Below, piece after piece: positions 40,982-50,811 of a stretch of 64,000 nt of DNA (the first letter of the stretch is position 1; the number at the start of each line of letters is the position of its first letter). The stretch covers positions 20,042,350-20,106,349 of the forward strand of contig CM039120.1 in the NCBI GenBank assembly GCA_022036555.1, written 5' to 3'. The DNA comes from Microstegium vimineum. Taxonomy: Eukaryota; Streptophyta; Magnoliopsida; Poales; Poaceae. The translations under genes and the position numbers were made by a program. The notes below the pieces were generated by a model. That model was not told where the DNA came from and did no database searches. It saw only the letters and a program-made list of their open reading frames with translations.

Positions 40982-43936
40982 ATGGGTGATCACGCCGATG
41001 TCAACCAGAGGAATGTCATTGAAGTTTCTGAGGCCGATCTGAAGGATGATCAGAAGCAGGCCATGGAGCAGGCAATGGAGGAATACAAGCGCTCATATCT
41101 CAGATCCTTCAGCCTAAACGGGATCGGCGAAGCAGTACAGAAGCAAGATCCGCCGTCGCCACGGCAGGCCATTCTCTACGCAGATCCTGGTAAAGTACAA
41201 GATACGGTTAATTATGCATTTAATAATGTATTAATTAGTCAGTCCAATGTGTTGTCCGACACTGTGTGCAATGCTGTCAAGCAAGCTTTCAAGGGACAGG
41301 CACCATGTTATGTTGGTCCAGAGTATCGTCAGCTCGGATCGGCATCCGCTGCGACTCTATCGGCGGTTCCAAGGGTGTTCACACCAATTATGAGCCAGTC
41401 TACCGATGAGATCGCACCACCAAGATCAAGCCCAACAAGCACCACCCATGTAAACACGAATCTGGTGGCTTCAACAATGTCTGGACCCATGATCCAGAAT
41501 CAGCCAATGTCAGCCAACGGCTGGGGATACGGTACGTATTCAAATCTATCTGCTGATTCCAGATCGGTCCGAGTTAACCATGCAAGGGAGGTTCCTATGG
41601 CATCGGCAACATCCGTACAGCCGATGGTTCCAGCAATGCATTATACTACGTCTCCTCCAACGGCGCAGTTGCTGATAGAGAATCTACAAACAACAATACC
41701 AAGAGTGTTGTACGCAAAAACATCGGCAAGTCACCCGCCGATACAACAAAGTCCAGCTGCTGCCAGTCAACCCATGGTGGTAATAAATTACCCAGCGCCA
41801 CAAGAACGAGCCTCGGCTAGCTATCAGTCGCCGACAGCTGTCTGGCCGGTGCAGCAAGGTGTGCGGATCGCCAATCAACCTGTATCGGCAGTCACTACTC
41901 ATGTTGTGGTACCCGGGAGTCCAGGAAATTGTCCAAGGATACGAAGAGAACAAGCGCTAGCCGGTTATCAGCTATTGGCAAATGCCTGGCCGGTGCGACA
42001 AGACGTGCCGACAGTTGATCAGCCTATTTCGGCGAATTCTTGGCCAATGCAACAGGGTATGTCGAATGTCAGCCAGCCCGCATCGGCCATGGCTGTTCAA
42101 CCCATGGTGGCTACAGATAAGATCTATCATCCCAGGATACAAGAGTTGCAGGCCTCAGCTGGCTATCAGTCACCGGTAACTGCTTGGCCGATGCGGCAAG
42201 ATGTGCCGATTGCCAGTCAATCTGCATCGGCAGTGATCACTCAAGATGTAGTACCCACAGGTCAAAGCAATCAACCGATGGTGAATTCTTGGCCGATGCA
42301 AAGCGTATTAAATGCCAGTCAACCTGCATCGGCAATGGTTGCTCAGCCTATGGTCCTTGCAGATCAATGCTATCATCCAAAGGTACCAGGGTTGCAAGAG
42401 TCAGCTGGTTATCAGCCATTGGTAAATTACGTACCAATGACACCTAACGCAAGTTGGGTCAGTCAATCATCGATTCAGCAGCAATATGTGCAGCCTGAGC
42501 ACCAAATGACAGGGGTTCCACAGCATCGTCCAGCGAGTCGTCCGAATGAAGTATCGGTGCATCAACCGATAAGTACTACACTACAATACCCGCAGGAAAG
42601 AGTGTACAATGAGACATCGGTACAGCAACCGATGAATGCTATAAATATAACGCCACAACACCAGCTAGCAACGGTGCAAAATTGCTCATCGGTAACAAAG
42701 CCAATGCACAGTGTTATCATGACTGATGCTGTGCACGCGCCAATTATCCCAAGTGCTTGGACGTCAAGATCTGGAGAGATAGATCAACATACTCAACCGA
42801 CAGGCATCCAGAATTGCTCATCGGTTAATCAGCCGATGCACAATATTCAGCAAAGTGGTGTTACTGATGTATCGGTTGCCCCGATTTGCCCGCCACAGGG
42901 ATATGAAGTACATCAACCAGTGGACATCCAGAGAGGCCCATCGGTCAATCAACCGATACACGATATTCAACAGGTCGGTACTGTCGATGAGCCGATCGTT
43001 CCGGCCTGCTCAACACAACAATGTGAAAAGGTACATCAATCTACTCAGACAGTAGATGTCCAGAATTGCTCATTGGTTAGGCAGCCGATGCATGATATTC
43101 AACCGATTGGTGCTACTGATGTGTCAATTGCTCCGGTTTGCTCACTACGGAGACATGAAGAAATACATCTGTCTGCCCAACTAGAGAGCGAATCTGCACA
43201 TCAGCAAGATCGAGACACAAGAGTGTTTTCGGCTGGGAGGACAGAGCATTCAGAGTTGGGCGAAGAACCGAGCATTGATACTACTGAATTGGAGAAATTC
43301 ACCTTCAATGTCACGGGCGTCGATCAGGATGTCAAGTCATTTGAGCCTAAGAGGGCTTGGAGCGCCAAGGTGCTCTTCGTTGGACAGGGGAGCTCTGAAT
43401 CAGATGACGAGATGAATGTCGGCACTGTTGAATGGATAAATGATGAGGAGCCGATGCCTTGTGCGTTCGACCAGAAAAGGATTGGAAGGTTCACCTTCGA
43501 TGTCACGAAGGCCGATGGGATATTTGACTTATTGCTTCAGGAAGGGCGAGTTAAGCTAGCCCCTAATCAGGTAATTCCATCAGCCGAGGAACTCGGGGAG
43601 ACCAGGTACTGCAAGTGGCACGATACGACTTCTCACAGTACCGACGACTGCAAAGTGTTCAGGCAGCAGTTGCAGACGAAAATTAATTCTGGACGGATCC
43701 AATTTGAAAATCCTAAAGTCCAAAAACCGATGGAAATTAATCAGCGCCCGTTTCCAAACAATATGGTGGAAGCCGGTGGAAAGACTAAGGTGCTAACATC
43801 GGACGCTGCTAGAAAGAGTGCATCGGTGGATCCTGATCATCAAGTGGCTGAGCGGGACGTCGGAAAGTTTGCCGATGACAGGAAATGCGAGAGAGTTGCC
43901 GATAGAAGTGCTGTGTCAGCAGGGCTCCTGGTATAG
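40982..43936 (+). CDS. Tat-in gag-like ORF without capsid domain, repeat-rich
   Basis: Starts at ATG 40982 (MGDHADVNQRNVIEVSEADL), the same start as Tat-out gag; the frame is open further upstream into the LTR, but that part is not conserved. About 984 residues. The N-terminal 100 residues match Tat-out. About 700 residues of degenerate repeats follow (QPM, ASA, WPMQ, SVNQPMH-IQQ), then a C-terminal part matching Tat-out (RFTFDVTKADGIFDLLLQEG) with a zinc-binding C-H-H-C motif, YCKWHDTTSHSTDDC. The capsid domain of Tat-out gag (about 51480-52010) is absent; the repeats join the C-terminal part near 43270. No internal stop. Possibly an RNA/DNA-binding protein; function unknown. Confidence 0.8.
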   Translation: MGDHADVNQRNVIEVSEADLKDDQKQAMEQAMEEYKRSYLRSFSLNGIGEAVQKQDPPSPRQAILYADPGKVQDTVNYAFNNVLISQSNVLSDTVCNAVKQAFKGQAPCYVGPEYRQLGSASAATLSAVPRVFTPIMSQSTDEIAPPRSSPTSTTHVNTNLVASTMSGPMIQNQPMSANGWGYGTYSNLSADSRSVRVNHAREVPMASATSVQPMVPAMHYTTSPPTAQLLIENLQTTIPRVLYAKTSASHPPIQQSPAAASQPMVVINYPAPQERASASYQSPTAVWPVQQGVRIANQPVSAVTTHVVVPGSPGNCPRIRREQALAGYQLLANAWPVRQDVPTVDQPISANSWPMQQGMSNVSQPASAMAVQPMVATDKIYHPRIQELQASAGYQSPVTAWPMRQDVPIASQSASAVITQDVVPTGQSNQPMVNSWPMQSVLNASQPASAMVAQPMVLADQCYHPKVPGLQESAGYQPLVNYVPMTPNASWVSQSSIQQQYVQPEHQMTGVPQHRPASRPNEVSVHQPISTTLQYPQERVYNETSVQQPMNAINITPQHQLATVQNCSSVTKPMHSVIMTDAVHAPIIPSAWTSRSGEIDQHTQPTGIQNCSSVNQPMHNIQQSGVTDVSVAPICPPQGYEVHQPVDIQRGPSVNQPIHDIQQVGTVDEPIVPACSTQQCEKVHQSTQTVDVQNCSLVRQPMHDIQPIGATDVSIAPVCSLRRHEEIHLSAQLESESAHQQDRDTRVFSAGRTEHSELGEEPSIDTTELEKFTFNVTGVDQDVKSFEPKRAWSAKVLFVGQGSSESDDEMNVGTVEWINDEEPMPCAFDQKRIGRFTFDVTKADGIFDLLLQEGRVKLAPNQVIPSAEELGETRYCKWHDTTSHSTDDCKVFRQQLQTKINSGRIQFENPKVQKPMEINQRPFPNNMVEAGGKTKVLTSDAARKSASVDPDHQVAERDVGKFADDRKCERVADRSAVSAGLLV

Positions 43937-44565
43937 TAATCACGCACAAGCTACCAAGGCGGAACTATCGGCAATCACGAGATGAACGATATCGGCAGGA
44001 AGAGAAGGAACATCGGGAGTGGCTTCGTCGGAAGAATCATTGGAGGTGTCCCTTCTTCATTCACTGTTGGGAAGAAGGCATTAAGCTACCCACTGCCGAT
44101 GACTGTCCTGAATGCAACAGGTATCACACTGCCGATCAGTCAGGTAAGCCTTGTATGGATGATCAGACATCTAGGTGCGCCAAGCCGCTCAGAGAGGGGA
44201 GATCGGTACATGGCCAACTGGTGGGCAAGCTTAATGCCCATAGCAGGCTTGGCGGGCAGGTTGATCAAAGGGAGAGCAAGGAGCAGACCAAGACAAAAAC
44301 ACCCGATGAAGAAGTGCTCTCCAGAAATTCAAACATCGGAAGGAATACCGATGTAAGTAATGAAAGGCAGCACCAGCCTGTCTGGGAAACCAAACTCCCT
44401 CAGTGGTGCCCTAAGGGTTTAACAAAAACCCAGAAGAGAAGAGTTCAGCGCCAACGCCGCAATGACCTGTACGATGATGCGGAACTCTCAAGGGAGGAGC
44501 AGTGGAGGCCAAAGTGCAAGGATGGAGATCCATCGGCAGAAAGCAATATTTTGCCGATGGTCTAA
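43937..44565 (+). pseudogene. Tat-in gag C-terminal region
   Basis: A frameshift near 43930 separates it from the gag-like ORF. It matches Tat-out 52600-53200: REERYRQ-like basic region, a Cys-rich segment CPFFIHCWEEGIKLP...DCPEC, and WCPKGLTKTQKRR. It ends at a TAA (44563). It would belong between nucleocapsid and protease. Confidence 0.7.
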
Positions 44566-45196
44566 TTGAGGTCAATCTTGGATCTGTTGGCTTGAAGGCC
44601 GCACTCGGCAAATTGGCGATTTCAATAATTGGGGGCACTTACCGATGGTTTGTGTATGGGGTGCCGTACTACCAACAATTTCGTTAGCTACCAGAAGATG
44701 GTTGTAAGAATGATTCTGCTGCGCTTGCGTATGATGACTAAGTGTGTGGTGCGTGCGTTCTGGGAGTTACTCGTGCTTTTTGGTAGGCCTATCGGCATTA
44801 TCCTAATTCTGATCTAATGGAAGTATGAAGCCTTGTTGCTAATTATTGTTGCAGTCGGGCTAAATACCAGGGTCTGTTAATGAGTTGGGATTACTCAGGA
44901 TTTTAGCCGACTTGATGAGTTATGGTATCGGTAATGATTGCCGATGGCAGGGTGAACGAGTTTGCCGATGGTACTCTGGTGAGGAGGTTTTCTAATCAAT
45001 TTCTTATCGAGTAAGACAGTTTGCCTCCAGCGATGCGTACATTTTGAAAACTCTCAAAGGAGTTGACATATGACATGCTTGTTTGAATGCCGAGGAAAGG
45101 AAAACTTATAATACATCGGTAAAAACATGTAAACGTTATATTACAAAGCCCAGAATCAAGTATCGGAGTTACATTTTCGCCGATGCGATAAATAAA
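44566..45196. other. Tat-in: site of pol deletion
   Basis: Where Tat-out has 3.9 kb of protease, RT, RNase H and integrase, Tat-in has about 600 bp with no domain. Only a trace of the integrase 3' end is recognisable near 45030-45065 (acattttgaaaactctcaaaggag). The right end adjoins the stop of the antisense gene. Confidence 0.7.
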
Positions 45197-45943
45197 TTAC
45201 AGCAAGGAGTGAATGACTGATATTGCACACAGGCGAATTTGTTCTATTTCGTCCATCTCCTTGGCGTCGGCATCGGCAGAGCCCTCGACTGGCTTGATCT
45301 TCTTCTTCCATAAGATGGCTTGCCGGGCGTTCTGGTCCCTCTGTTGCTGCAGAACCCTGATGGCATCAGATAATTGGGTTCTCTGCTGGTTGGCTGCGGT
45401 CAGGTCCTCTTCAATCTTTTGTAATTCGGCCAACAGCGCTTCTTTTTTGGCCGATAGCTGAGTGATTTCTTGATCGAGGCCGTTGATGGAGGCTTCTGCT
45501 TGGCCGATGCCTTTGTGCTTTTCATCAGCAATATTCTTGAACCTAAGCTTCTCTTCCTCGCCCTTGGATTGGGCAGCCCTATCGGCAATCCGACGGGAAA
45601 GACGCTGGTATTGAATTTGCTTGATGTCGAGGAAGGTTGCCTGGAGAAGGATTTCTGCCATATCGGCAGGGAAATGGCTTTGGATGTCTTTGAGAGCAGT
45701 CCTTGATGCCGATGAATCCTGAACGAGTTGGGAGGTGTCTTGTAGCAGCAAGAAAAGCAGTGCCTCGAGCTTGGTCTTGATCTATGCCGACAGAGCTGGG
45801 ACAGAACTCTCTTCCTCCTCATCGTCATCGGGTATGTCGACTGAGAAAGAAAACAGGTTGTCTGCTTGGAGGAGGCCTTGGCGTCTATCTTCATCCTGCG
45901 GGTTGAGGCTGAAGGAGAAAAGACTATCTGGGGAATCTTGGGC
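45197..45943 (-). pseudogene. Tat-in antisense gene, exon 5 (coiled coil)
   Basis: Minus strand from AQDSPDSLFSFSLNPQDED after a CAG acceptor, to the stop at 45197 (AISVIHSLL). Long heptad-like helix with LEALLFLLLQDTSQ, DEKHKGIGQAEASINGLDQE and LLAELQKIEEDL. One in-frame TAG near 45787. The intron before it (45944-46011, 68 bp) has GTAAGT and CAG ends. Confidence 0.75.
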
Positions 45944-46011
45944 CTGAAAACAGAAGGGTTATAGTATGCCGATCGAAGGATTATACTAGAATTTTCAAGT
46001 AATTAACTTAC

Positions 46012-46757
46012 CATCTTGAAGCGGATTTCTTGCCCAGAACTTGGCATTCTGGATGGCCCAGCCTCGTCTTGGATATCGGCAGCGGTTGCCGATGAATGAG
46101 CTTCTGCCAGAAGAGCAGTTGACGCCGTTGGTGATGTTGTCGCTGGCGTTGCTTCTGGCATGATACTTGGTTGTGGCAGTGATGCCGCTGTGTCGTCAGG
46201 ATTTTCGGTTGGTACCGATGCCGATGTTGCCTTTGCCGCTACGACGACTTCGACTGACGGCACCGATGTTGATGTTGCTTCAGCTGCTGCAGTGGGTGCA
46301 GTTGCCTCATCAGTGATATCGGCTGATGGCACTGATGCCAGTGCCGCCTCCGCCGCTGTAATGAGTGTTTCTTCATCGGGGACCTCGACTGATGGTGCCG
46401 ATGCCGATGTTACTTCTGCTGCCATTGCGGATGTTTCTTCATTGGGGGCTTCAGCTGACGATGCCAACGCCGATACCGCCTCCGCCTCTGCAGCGGATGG
46501 AACTGCCTCCTGACCAAGGACGTCGTCCATCGGCTGATTTGGTATAGGGGCCGATGGAATTTCTGCCGATGACGCACCGACAGTTGGTGGTGTGACTTGT
46601 GCCGATGACGAAGATGGGCTAGCCAGCCTCAAACGCCTCCTCTTCCTTGGTGCGGCAGCAGCAGAAGATCCAGCCCGTTTCGATGAGGACTGGGGGGCAT
46701 CGGCAGCTGAACTTGGAGGGTTTGTTTGCTTGGAGCAGTTGCCGATGACCTCATAGC
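46012..46757 (-). pseudogene. Tat-in antisense gene, exon 4 (Ala/Ser/Pro-rich)
   Basis: Low-complexity region with a basic APRKRRRLRL segment (possible nuclear localisation signal) and degenerate repeats of ASVPS-EV-DEET type, ending RFKM at a GTAAGT donor. Much longer than in Tat-out (746 against 591 nt) owing to repeat expansion, and one base out of frame near its start. The preceding intron (46758-46840, 83 bp) is GT-AG. Confidence 0.7.
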
Positions 46758-46840
46758 CTGAAAATATTCGATGCAAGTTATACAAATTAAATGTTGCCGA
46801 TTAAACAGTATATAATCGGTATGAGTGAAGATGAGTTTAC

Positions 46841-47032
46841 TGCAAACACCCGCGTCAAGGCAGCAGCAGCGGCCGATGTAGCCTTGGCTTTTGCAGGTGT
46901 CGGTGTGGGTACCTGTCGAGGAATGAAGGCAGCTAACGGGGGAGCTTTGTCGCCGATGAGTGATACGGGACTCATCATTCGAAGCTTGAAGGGCTTGCCA
47001 CTCTTACTCATTGGAGGAATCGGGTCATCAGC
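46841..47032 (-). pseudogene. Tat-in antisense gene, exon 3
   Basis: 192 nt (64 codons), exactly the length of the Tat-out exon. Encodes ADDPIPPMSKSGKPFKLRMM then PVSLIGDKAPPLAAFIPRQV, ending before a GTAAAC donor. Intron 47033-47104 (72 bp) upstream. Confidence 0.75.
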
Positions 47033-47104
47033 CTGTCAAACACAAGAAGGTTAAATACCGATGGCGAAGGCAAAGGTAAGGAATGCATTGGAATGAGGAC
47101 TTAC

Positions 47105-48564
47105 TGCGTCGTCGGGGATGATGTGATCGGCATCGATCATGTGCTGATAGTAGTGCGACGATTTGGCAAACAGTTGGCATCTCCATTCTTGCCACCAAGA
47201 CTTGTACTCATTTGTAATAAAGGAGGTTGGTGACCAGGAGGACAAGTCAAGATCTGATACATCGGCATTAGCAGGAAGGTTGACAACCTTGTTCCAGTCC
47301 ATAGCACTGGAAAATGTCTGCCTGGGTTTCACTAGCTTTGAATAGCAAAGCTTGATCGGCAGTTGACCAAACGCCAGCTGTCTTGCCGCTACTGATGGGT
47401 AGTAGAACTCAAACGATGGGGGGTGTTCTTTCCCGATCCAAAGATGTTCACTGGAATAGCTCAGGGGGTGATGCTGGCCTTCATAATTATCTGATTTTCA
47501 GGCACGTTCCCATCGGTAAGATTGAATAGCAGTGGGAACCGGTTTTCTTCATCGGCATATGGCCACCAGAGTCGTTCTGTGGCAGGAATTCCATTATAGA
47601 ACTTCTGGAAGAATAGACCGACTTGTTCCGCATCGGCATCGGTCTCGGGCAACACAATAATGGCCTCTCCAAAGTTGAGTGGAGGGCGAGTTGCCGATTC
47701 GTCGTCCTTGCACTGATGATCTTCTGGTATATCTCTCGGGAACCGTTGGGCAAACAGGTCGAATTGAAGTGCTTTATGCATCTGAGAGTTCAGCCACATG
47801 TTGATGAACCACCAGGGCCCTCCAAGGTTGCCGATGTGCTCGCCTAACAGTAATTTCTGGGATACTTGATGGAGGAGGCGATATACCGATCCTAGAAGAT
47901 ATCTGCCCAGGGGGAGTTTTGTCCCATCGGCAAGCAGCTCGGTTGCTGGAAGATACATGGTAGTTGGCCCGACTGCCCTGCCGCAGAAAATGAACTTGTC
48001 TAGCCACATATTCAGGAAGGTGGCATGCTCCCTTTGATTTACCGATCCTGTCTTCTGGTATTCCTGAATATAACCTGTCCAGCCGCCGATATTCCGGGTG
48101 TTTACCTTATGCTCGGCTTTCCTGTTGAACAAGGTGAAGGTATCGGCAGATGATACGTCCAGACCAGTCAACATGTGGACATCGGCGAGAGAGGGGGTGG
48201 CTGGTCCATGTCGGAATAAGAAGGCGTTCATGGTGTCCGACCAGAAATAGGAGGCGGCTATTAGCATGTTCTCGTTTCTCTCTATATCGGCAATGGAAAG
48301 TTGGATGCATTGGTCCAGATTGCGTTCTTGCCAATAGATTTGTTGTGCCCTAGCAACCCTGAGGTACCAGTTTTTCCACCCCTTAGTGGGCTTGGGCCAC
48401 GATCGGAAAGCATCCTTCCACAGTCCTAAACCGAAGCATTCAGATCTGAAGGGGATTCAGTTGGTTTCTGCGTTGATTATGTGGCTGGGATCCGGGTTGC
48501 CCATGGGGCCTAAACAGCTAAAGGTGGAACCAGTAAGTGGGATCACTACTTTGTAGTACAGTTC
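47105..48564 (-). pseudogene. Tat-in antisense gene, exon 2 (plant mobile domain)
   Basis: 1,460 nt against 1,461 in Tat-out, so one base is lost (near 47430). PMD features: ERNLDQCIQLSIADIERNEN, SYFWSDTMNAFLFRHG, NIGGWTGYIQEYQKTG and GGPWWFINMWLNSQMHKALQ. CGA-to-TGA stops at about 48457 and 47461 disable it. The acceptor at 48565 is TAG and the donor GTAAGT. Confidence 0.8.
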
Positions 48565-48677
48565 CTACGGTTTGAAGGAAAGAAGAGGAAAAGATCAAAA
48601 AACGAACGGAGATAAATCCAGATTTGTGCAAGAAAAGTACCAGCAGAAAGTTGGATTGGGAAGAGAATAGGTCGCAC

Positions 48678-48704
48678 CTTGGGGATGTCAACTTGGATTG
48701 CCAT
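48678..48704 (-). pseudogene. Tat-in antisense gene, exon 1 (start codon)
   Basis: ATGGCAATCC... encodes MAIQVDIPK, nine codons, as in Tat-out (MAIQVDVPK). The donor after it is GTGCGA, weaker than GTAAGA in Tat-out. The following intron is 48565-48677. Confidence 0.7.
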
Positions 48705-49124
48705 CGGAATTGAGGGAGTGCTTGCAGTTCGGCCTCGGATTGCGGAAGAATACTGTTGCTCGAGTTCGTGTTCTTCGGGGCGGCTGGAGGTTGAAGACGA
48801 AGGCAAGGAGGTCAGAGTAAAAATGGATTCAGGGTGAAAAGTAAGGTGGATCCCGGTAACTTTTATAGGCCTGTTCAGGGGCATTTTGGGGATCTGTTTC
48901 GCATTATACAGGAATGTGGAGAAACCCGCGGTAGATATGCGCGGTGATCGAGGTGGTCTGCAACTGTTTGTGCTACAATCGAGGGATTTTATTATTAAAT
49001 TGCAGTTCCACACGCGGGGATCGAGGAAACCGTACACCTATCTCGGAGGTAACGGCTACAGCAACGGCTACAGTGGAGACAATTTCGGCACGTAAAGTTA
49101 TACGTTCCGAAACTGGGGGGCATG
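48705..49124. other. Tat-in antisense leader/promoter and PPT
   Basis: Non-coding on the plus strand. Holds the antisense leader and TATA box, short repeats of GGCTACAGC-type near 49050-49075, and the polypurine tract at 49115-49120 just before the 3' LTR. Confidence 0.6.
48861..48869 (-). promoter_or_regulatory. TATA box of Tat-in antisense gene
   Basis: CCTATAAAA on the minus strand, about 160 bp upstream of ATG 48704; same sequence context (CAGG-TATAAAAGTTA) and distance as in Tat-out. Confidence 0.65.
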
Positions 49125-50154
49125 TGTTGACACCGTTTTTCGACATGTGTCGAGTAGGCTGAGGCTTGACTGGTCAATGGCCGTTCTCCATTGGCATCGG
49201 GAGAATTTTGAGCCAATGTTGCCGATGAAAGACTACTGTAGAGAACCAAGTGCGTTGCTGATGGAGGTTGGATGATCTTTGTTGACAAAAGTTAATTGGT
49301 GAAGTCTTGCTGAAGCTGAGTACTAATGAAGGGATCATTACCGATGGCCGATGAAGAGTCATTGCCGATTGCCGATGAGATCATTGCCGATTGCCGATCA
49401 GGAAAGCGTTGCCGATGCCAATGGGCGTAACTTAGCGCTTGGTGGCAGTAGAAGGTTACCGGTGGTCAAAAGAAGGAAGGCGCGGATTAAAGGGATCTGC
49501 CGATGGAAAGTGTTCATCGAAGAGAAGAATAAGGAAACTGGTGTTTTTATACCAGTATTATTATAGTAGTTTGAGTCCGACTCTTGCATGAGTCGTTTAT
49601 TTTCCTTTAAAATAGGTGTGTTTGTTTAGGAAATAAATATTGTTATCCGGCTCCTGCGCGAGTCAGTAGGAGTTTGTTTTAGGAAGGATACGTGTCGTGT
49701 CTTTGTACAACTCTCCATGCGGGACTATAAATATGTGCCCGAGGGCTATGGAATAAAAAATCAATCCAATTCAAACCAAACCAATTTTATCTTATTCTAC
49801 TTTTTATCGCAATTTACCCTTTCTTTGCATTAGTTATAGCTTTTAACGAGTTCTTCAAGCTTTCGACAGGCTGCATCATCCTGATCCCCGTCAAATCCTT
49901 GTTAGTTCCGCGTGGGAGTATCTCTGAGCTTTGGCAATCCGGGCGCATCGTTGTTTGCCTCGTTCAGCTCTGCTCTAGTTATCCTTGATCAATCTGAGCC
50001 TTGACGTCCAGGCGCATCGCTGTCGTCTCGTTCAGTTTGTTCTAGTTATCATCCTTGTCTATTGATTGGTCAAATCGACTGGCACGCCTCCGGAATACCG
50101 AGCTTTGGGTAATAGCCCGAGGTGTTCACAGATCTGACGCTTTTTGTGTCAACA
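49125..50154 (+). mobile_element. 3' LTR of Tat-in, now also the 5' LTR of the Tat-out interior
   Basis: 1,030 bp, TGTTGACACC to TGTGTCAACA. It matches the Tat-in 5' LTR closely over most of its length. The last bases (GATCTGACGC...GTGTCAACA) differ from that LTR (GATCAGACGC...GTATCAACA). It is preceded by the Tat-in PPT and followed directly by the Tat-out PBS. No target duplication and no remainder of the Tat-out 5' LTR follows, which points to recombination near its right end. Confidence 0.88.
49726..49734 (+). promoter_or_regulatory. TATA box of shared LTR
   Basis: TATAAATAT in the conserved LTR context; one flanking base differs (GGGAC for GGGAG). Confidence 0.65.
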
Positions 50155-50161
50155 CCTCTTT

Positions 50162-50179
50162 TGGCACGCCCAGTGGGAC
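50162..50179 (+). other. Putative primer binding site of Tat-out
   Basis: TGGCACGCCCAGTGGGAC, 7 bp after the LTR; equivalent to 40937-40954 in Tat-in. tRNA not identified. Confidence 0.65.
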
Positions 50180-50206
50180 CCAATTATACAGATCTACACA
50201 TTCGTC

Positions 50207-50796
50207 ATGGGTGATCACGCCGATGTCAACCAGAGGAATGTCATTGAAGTTTCTGAGGCCGATCTGAAAGATGATCAGAAGCAGGCCATGGAGCGGGCTA
50301 TGGAGGAATACAAGCAGCTGTATCTGAAGTCCTTCAGCCTCAGCAGGAGCGGCGAAGCAATTCAGAAGCAAGATCCGCCATTACCACGTAGGTCACGTAC
50401 GACGCCAACCCTAGTAAGCTACAGGAGATGGTTAATACTGCTGTAAATCAAGCATTGATCAACCACTCCAGCGTGCTGTCCAATACTGTCTACAATGCCG
50501 TCGCGCAAACATTCAAAGAAGGACACGCACCGCGATATGTCGGTCCAGCGTATCATCAGCCTGGATTGGCATCTACAAGCCCATCGGCGGCCCCAATGGC
50601 ATCTTCCACCCCTGTGGAACCATCTGCCGATGTGGCTACATCACCAAGGCCGAACGCTGACAGCATCACCAAGCTCAACGCAGATCCAGCCGCATCGGCA
50701 GCTTCAGGACCAGCCCCCGCTAACTGGTGGGGATACGGTATGCCTCTGAATCTATATGCTGGTTCTAATCTGGTGCAGGGAGATAGTTCAGCCTAG
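50207..50796 (+). pseudogene. Tat-out gag, N-terminal part
   Basis: Starts at ATG 50207 (MGDHADVNQRNVIEVSEADL). A frameshift near 50395-50430 and a TAG at 50794 break it. The second piece has a Ser/Pro/Ala-rich stretch and WWGYGMPLNLYAG, matching WGYGTYSNLSA in Tat-in. There are far fewer repeats than in Tat-in. Confidence 0.75.
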
Positions 50797-50811
50797 AGGG
50801 ACTCTACAGCA

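Larger units (their letters stand above)
39902..50154 (+). mobile_element. Tat-in: non-autonomous Tat element
   Basis: Two closely similar LTRs (39902-40929 and 49125-50154), PBS, a long gag-like ORF without capsid domain, no protease, RT or integrase, an antisense PMD gene and a PPT. Length is 10.25 kb. It is inserted in the 5' LTR of Tat-out. Mobility would depend on enzymes supplied by a relative such as Tat-out. Confidence 0.85.
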
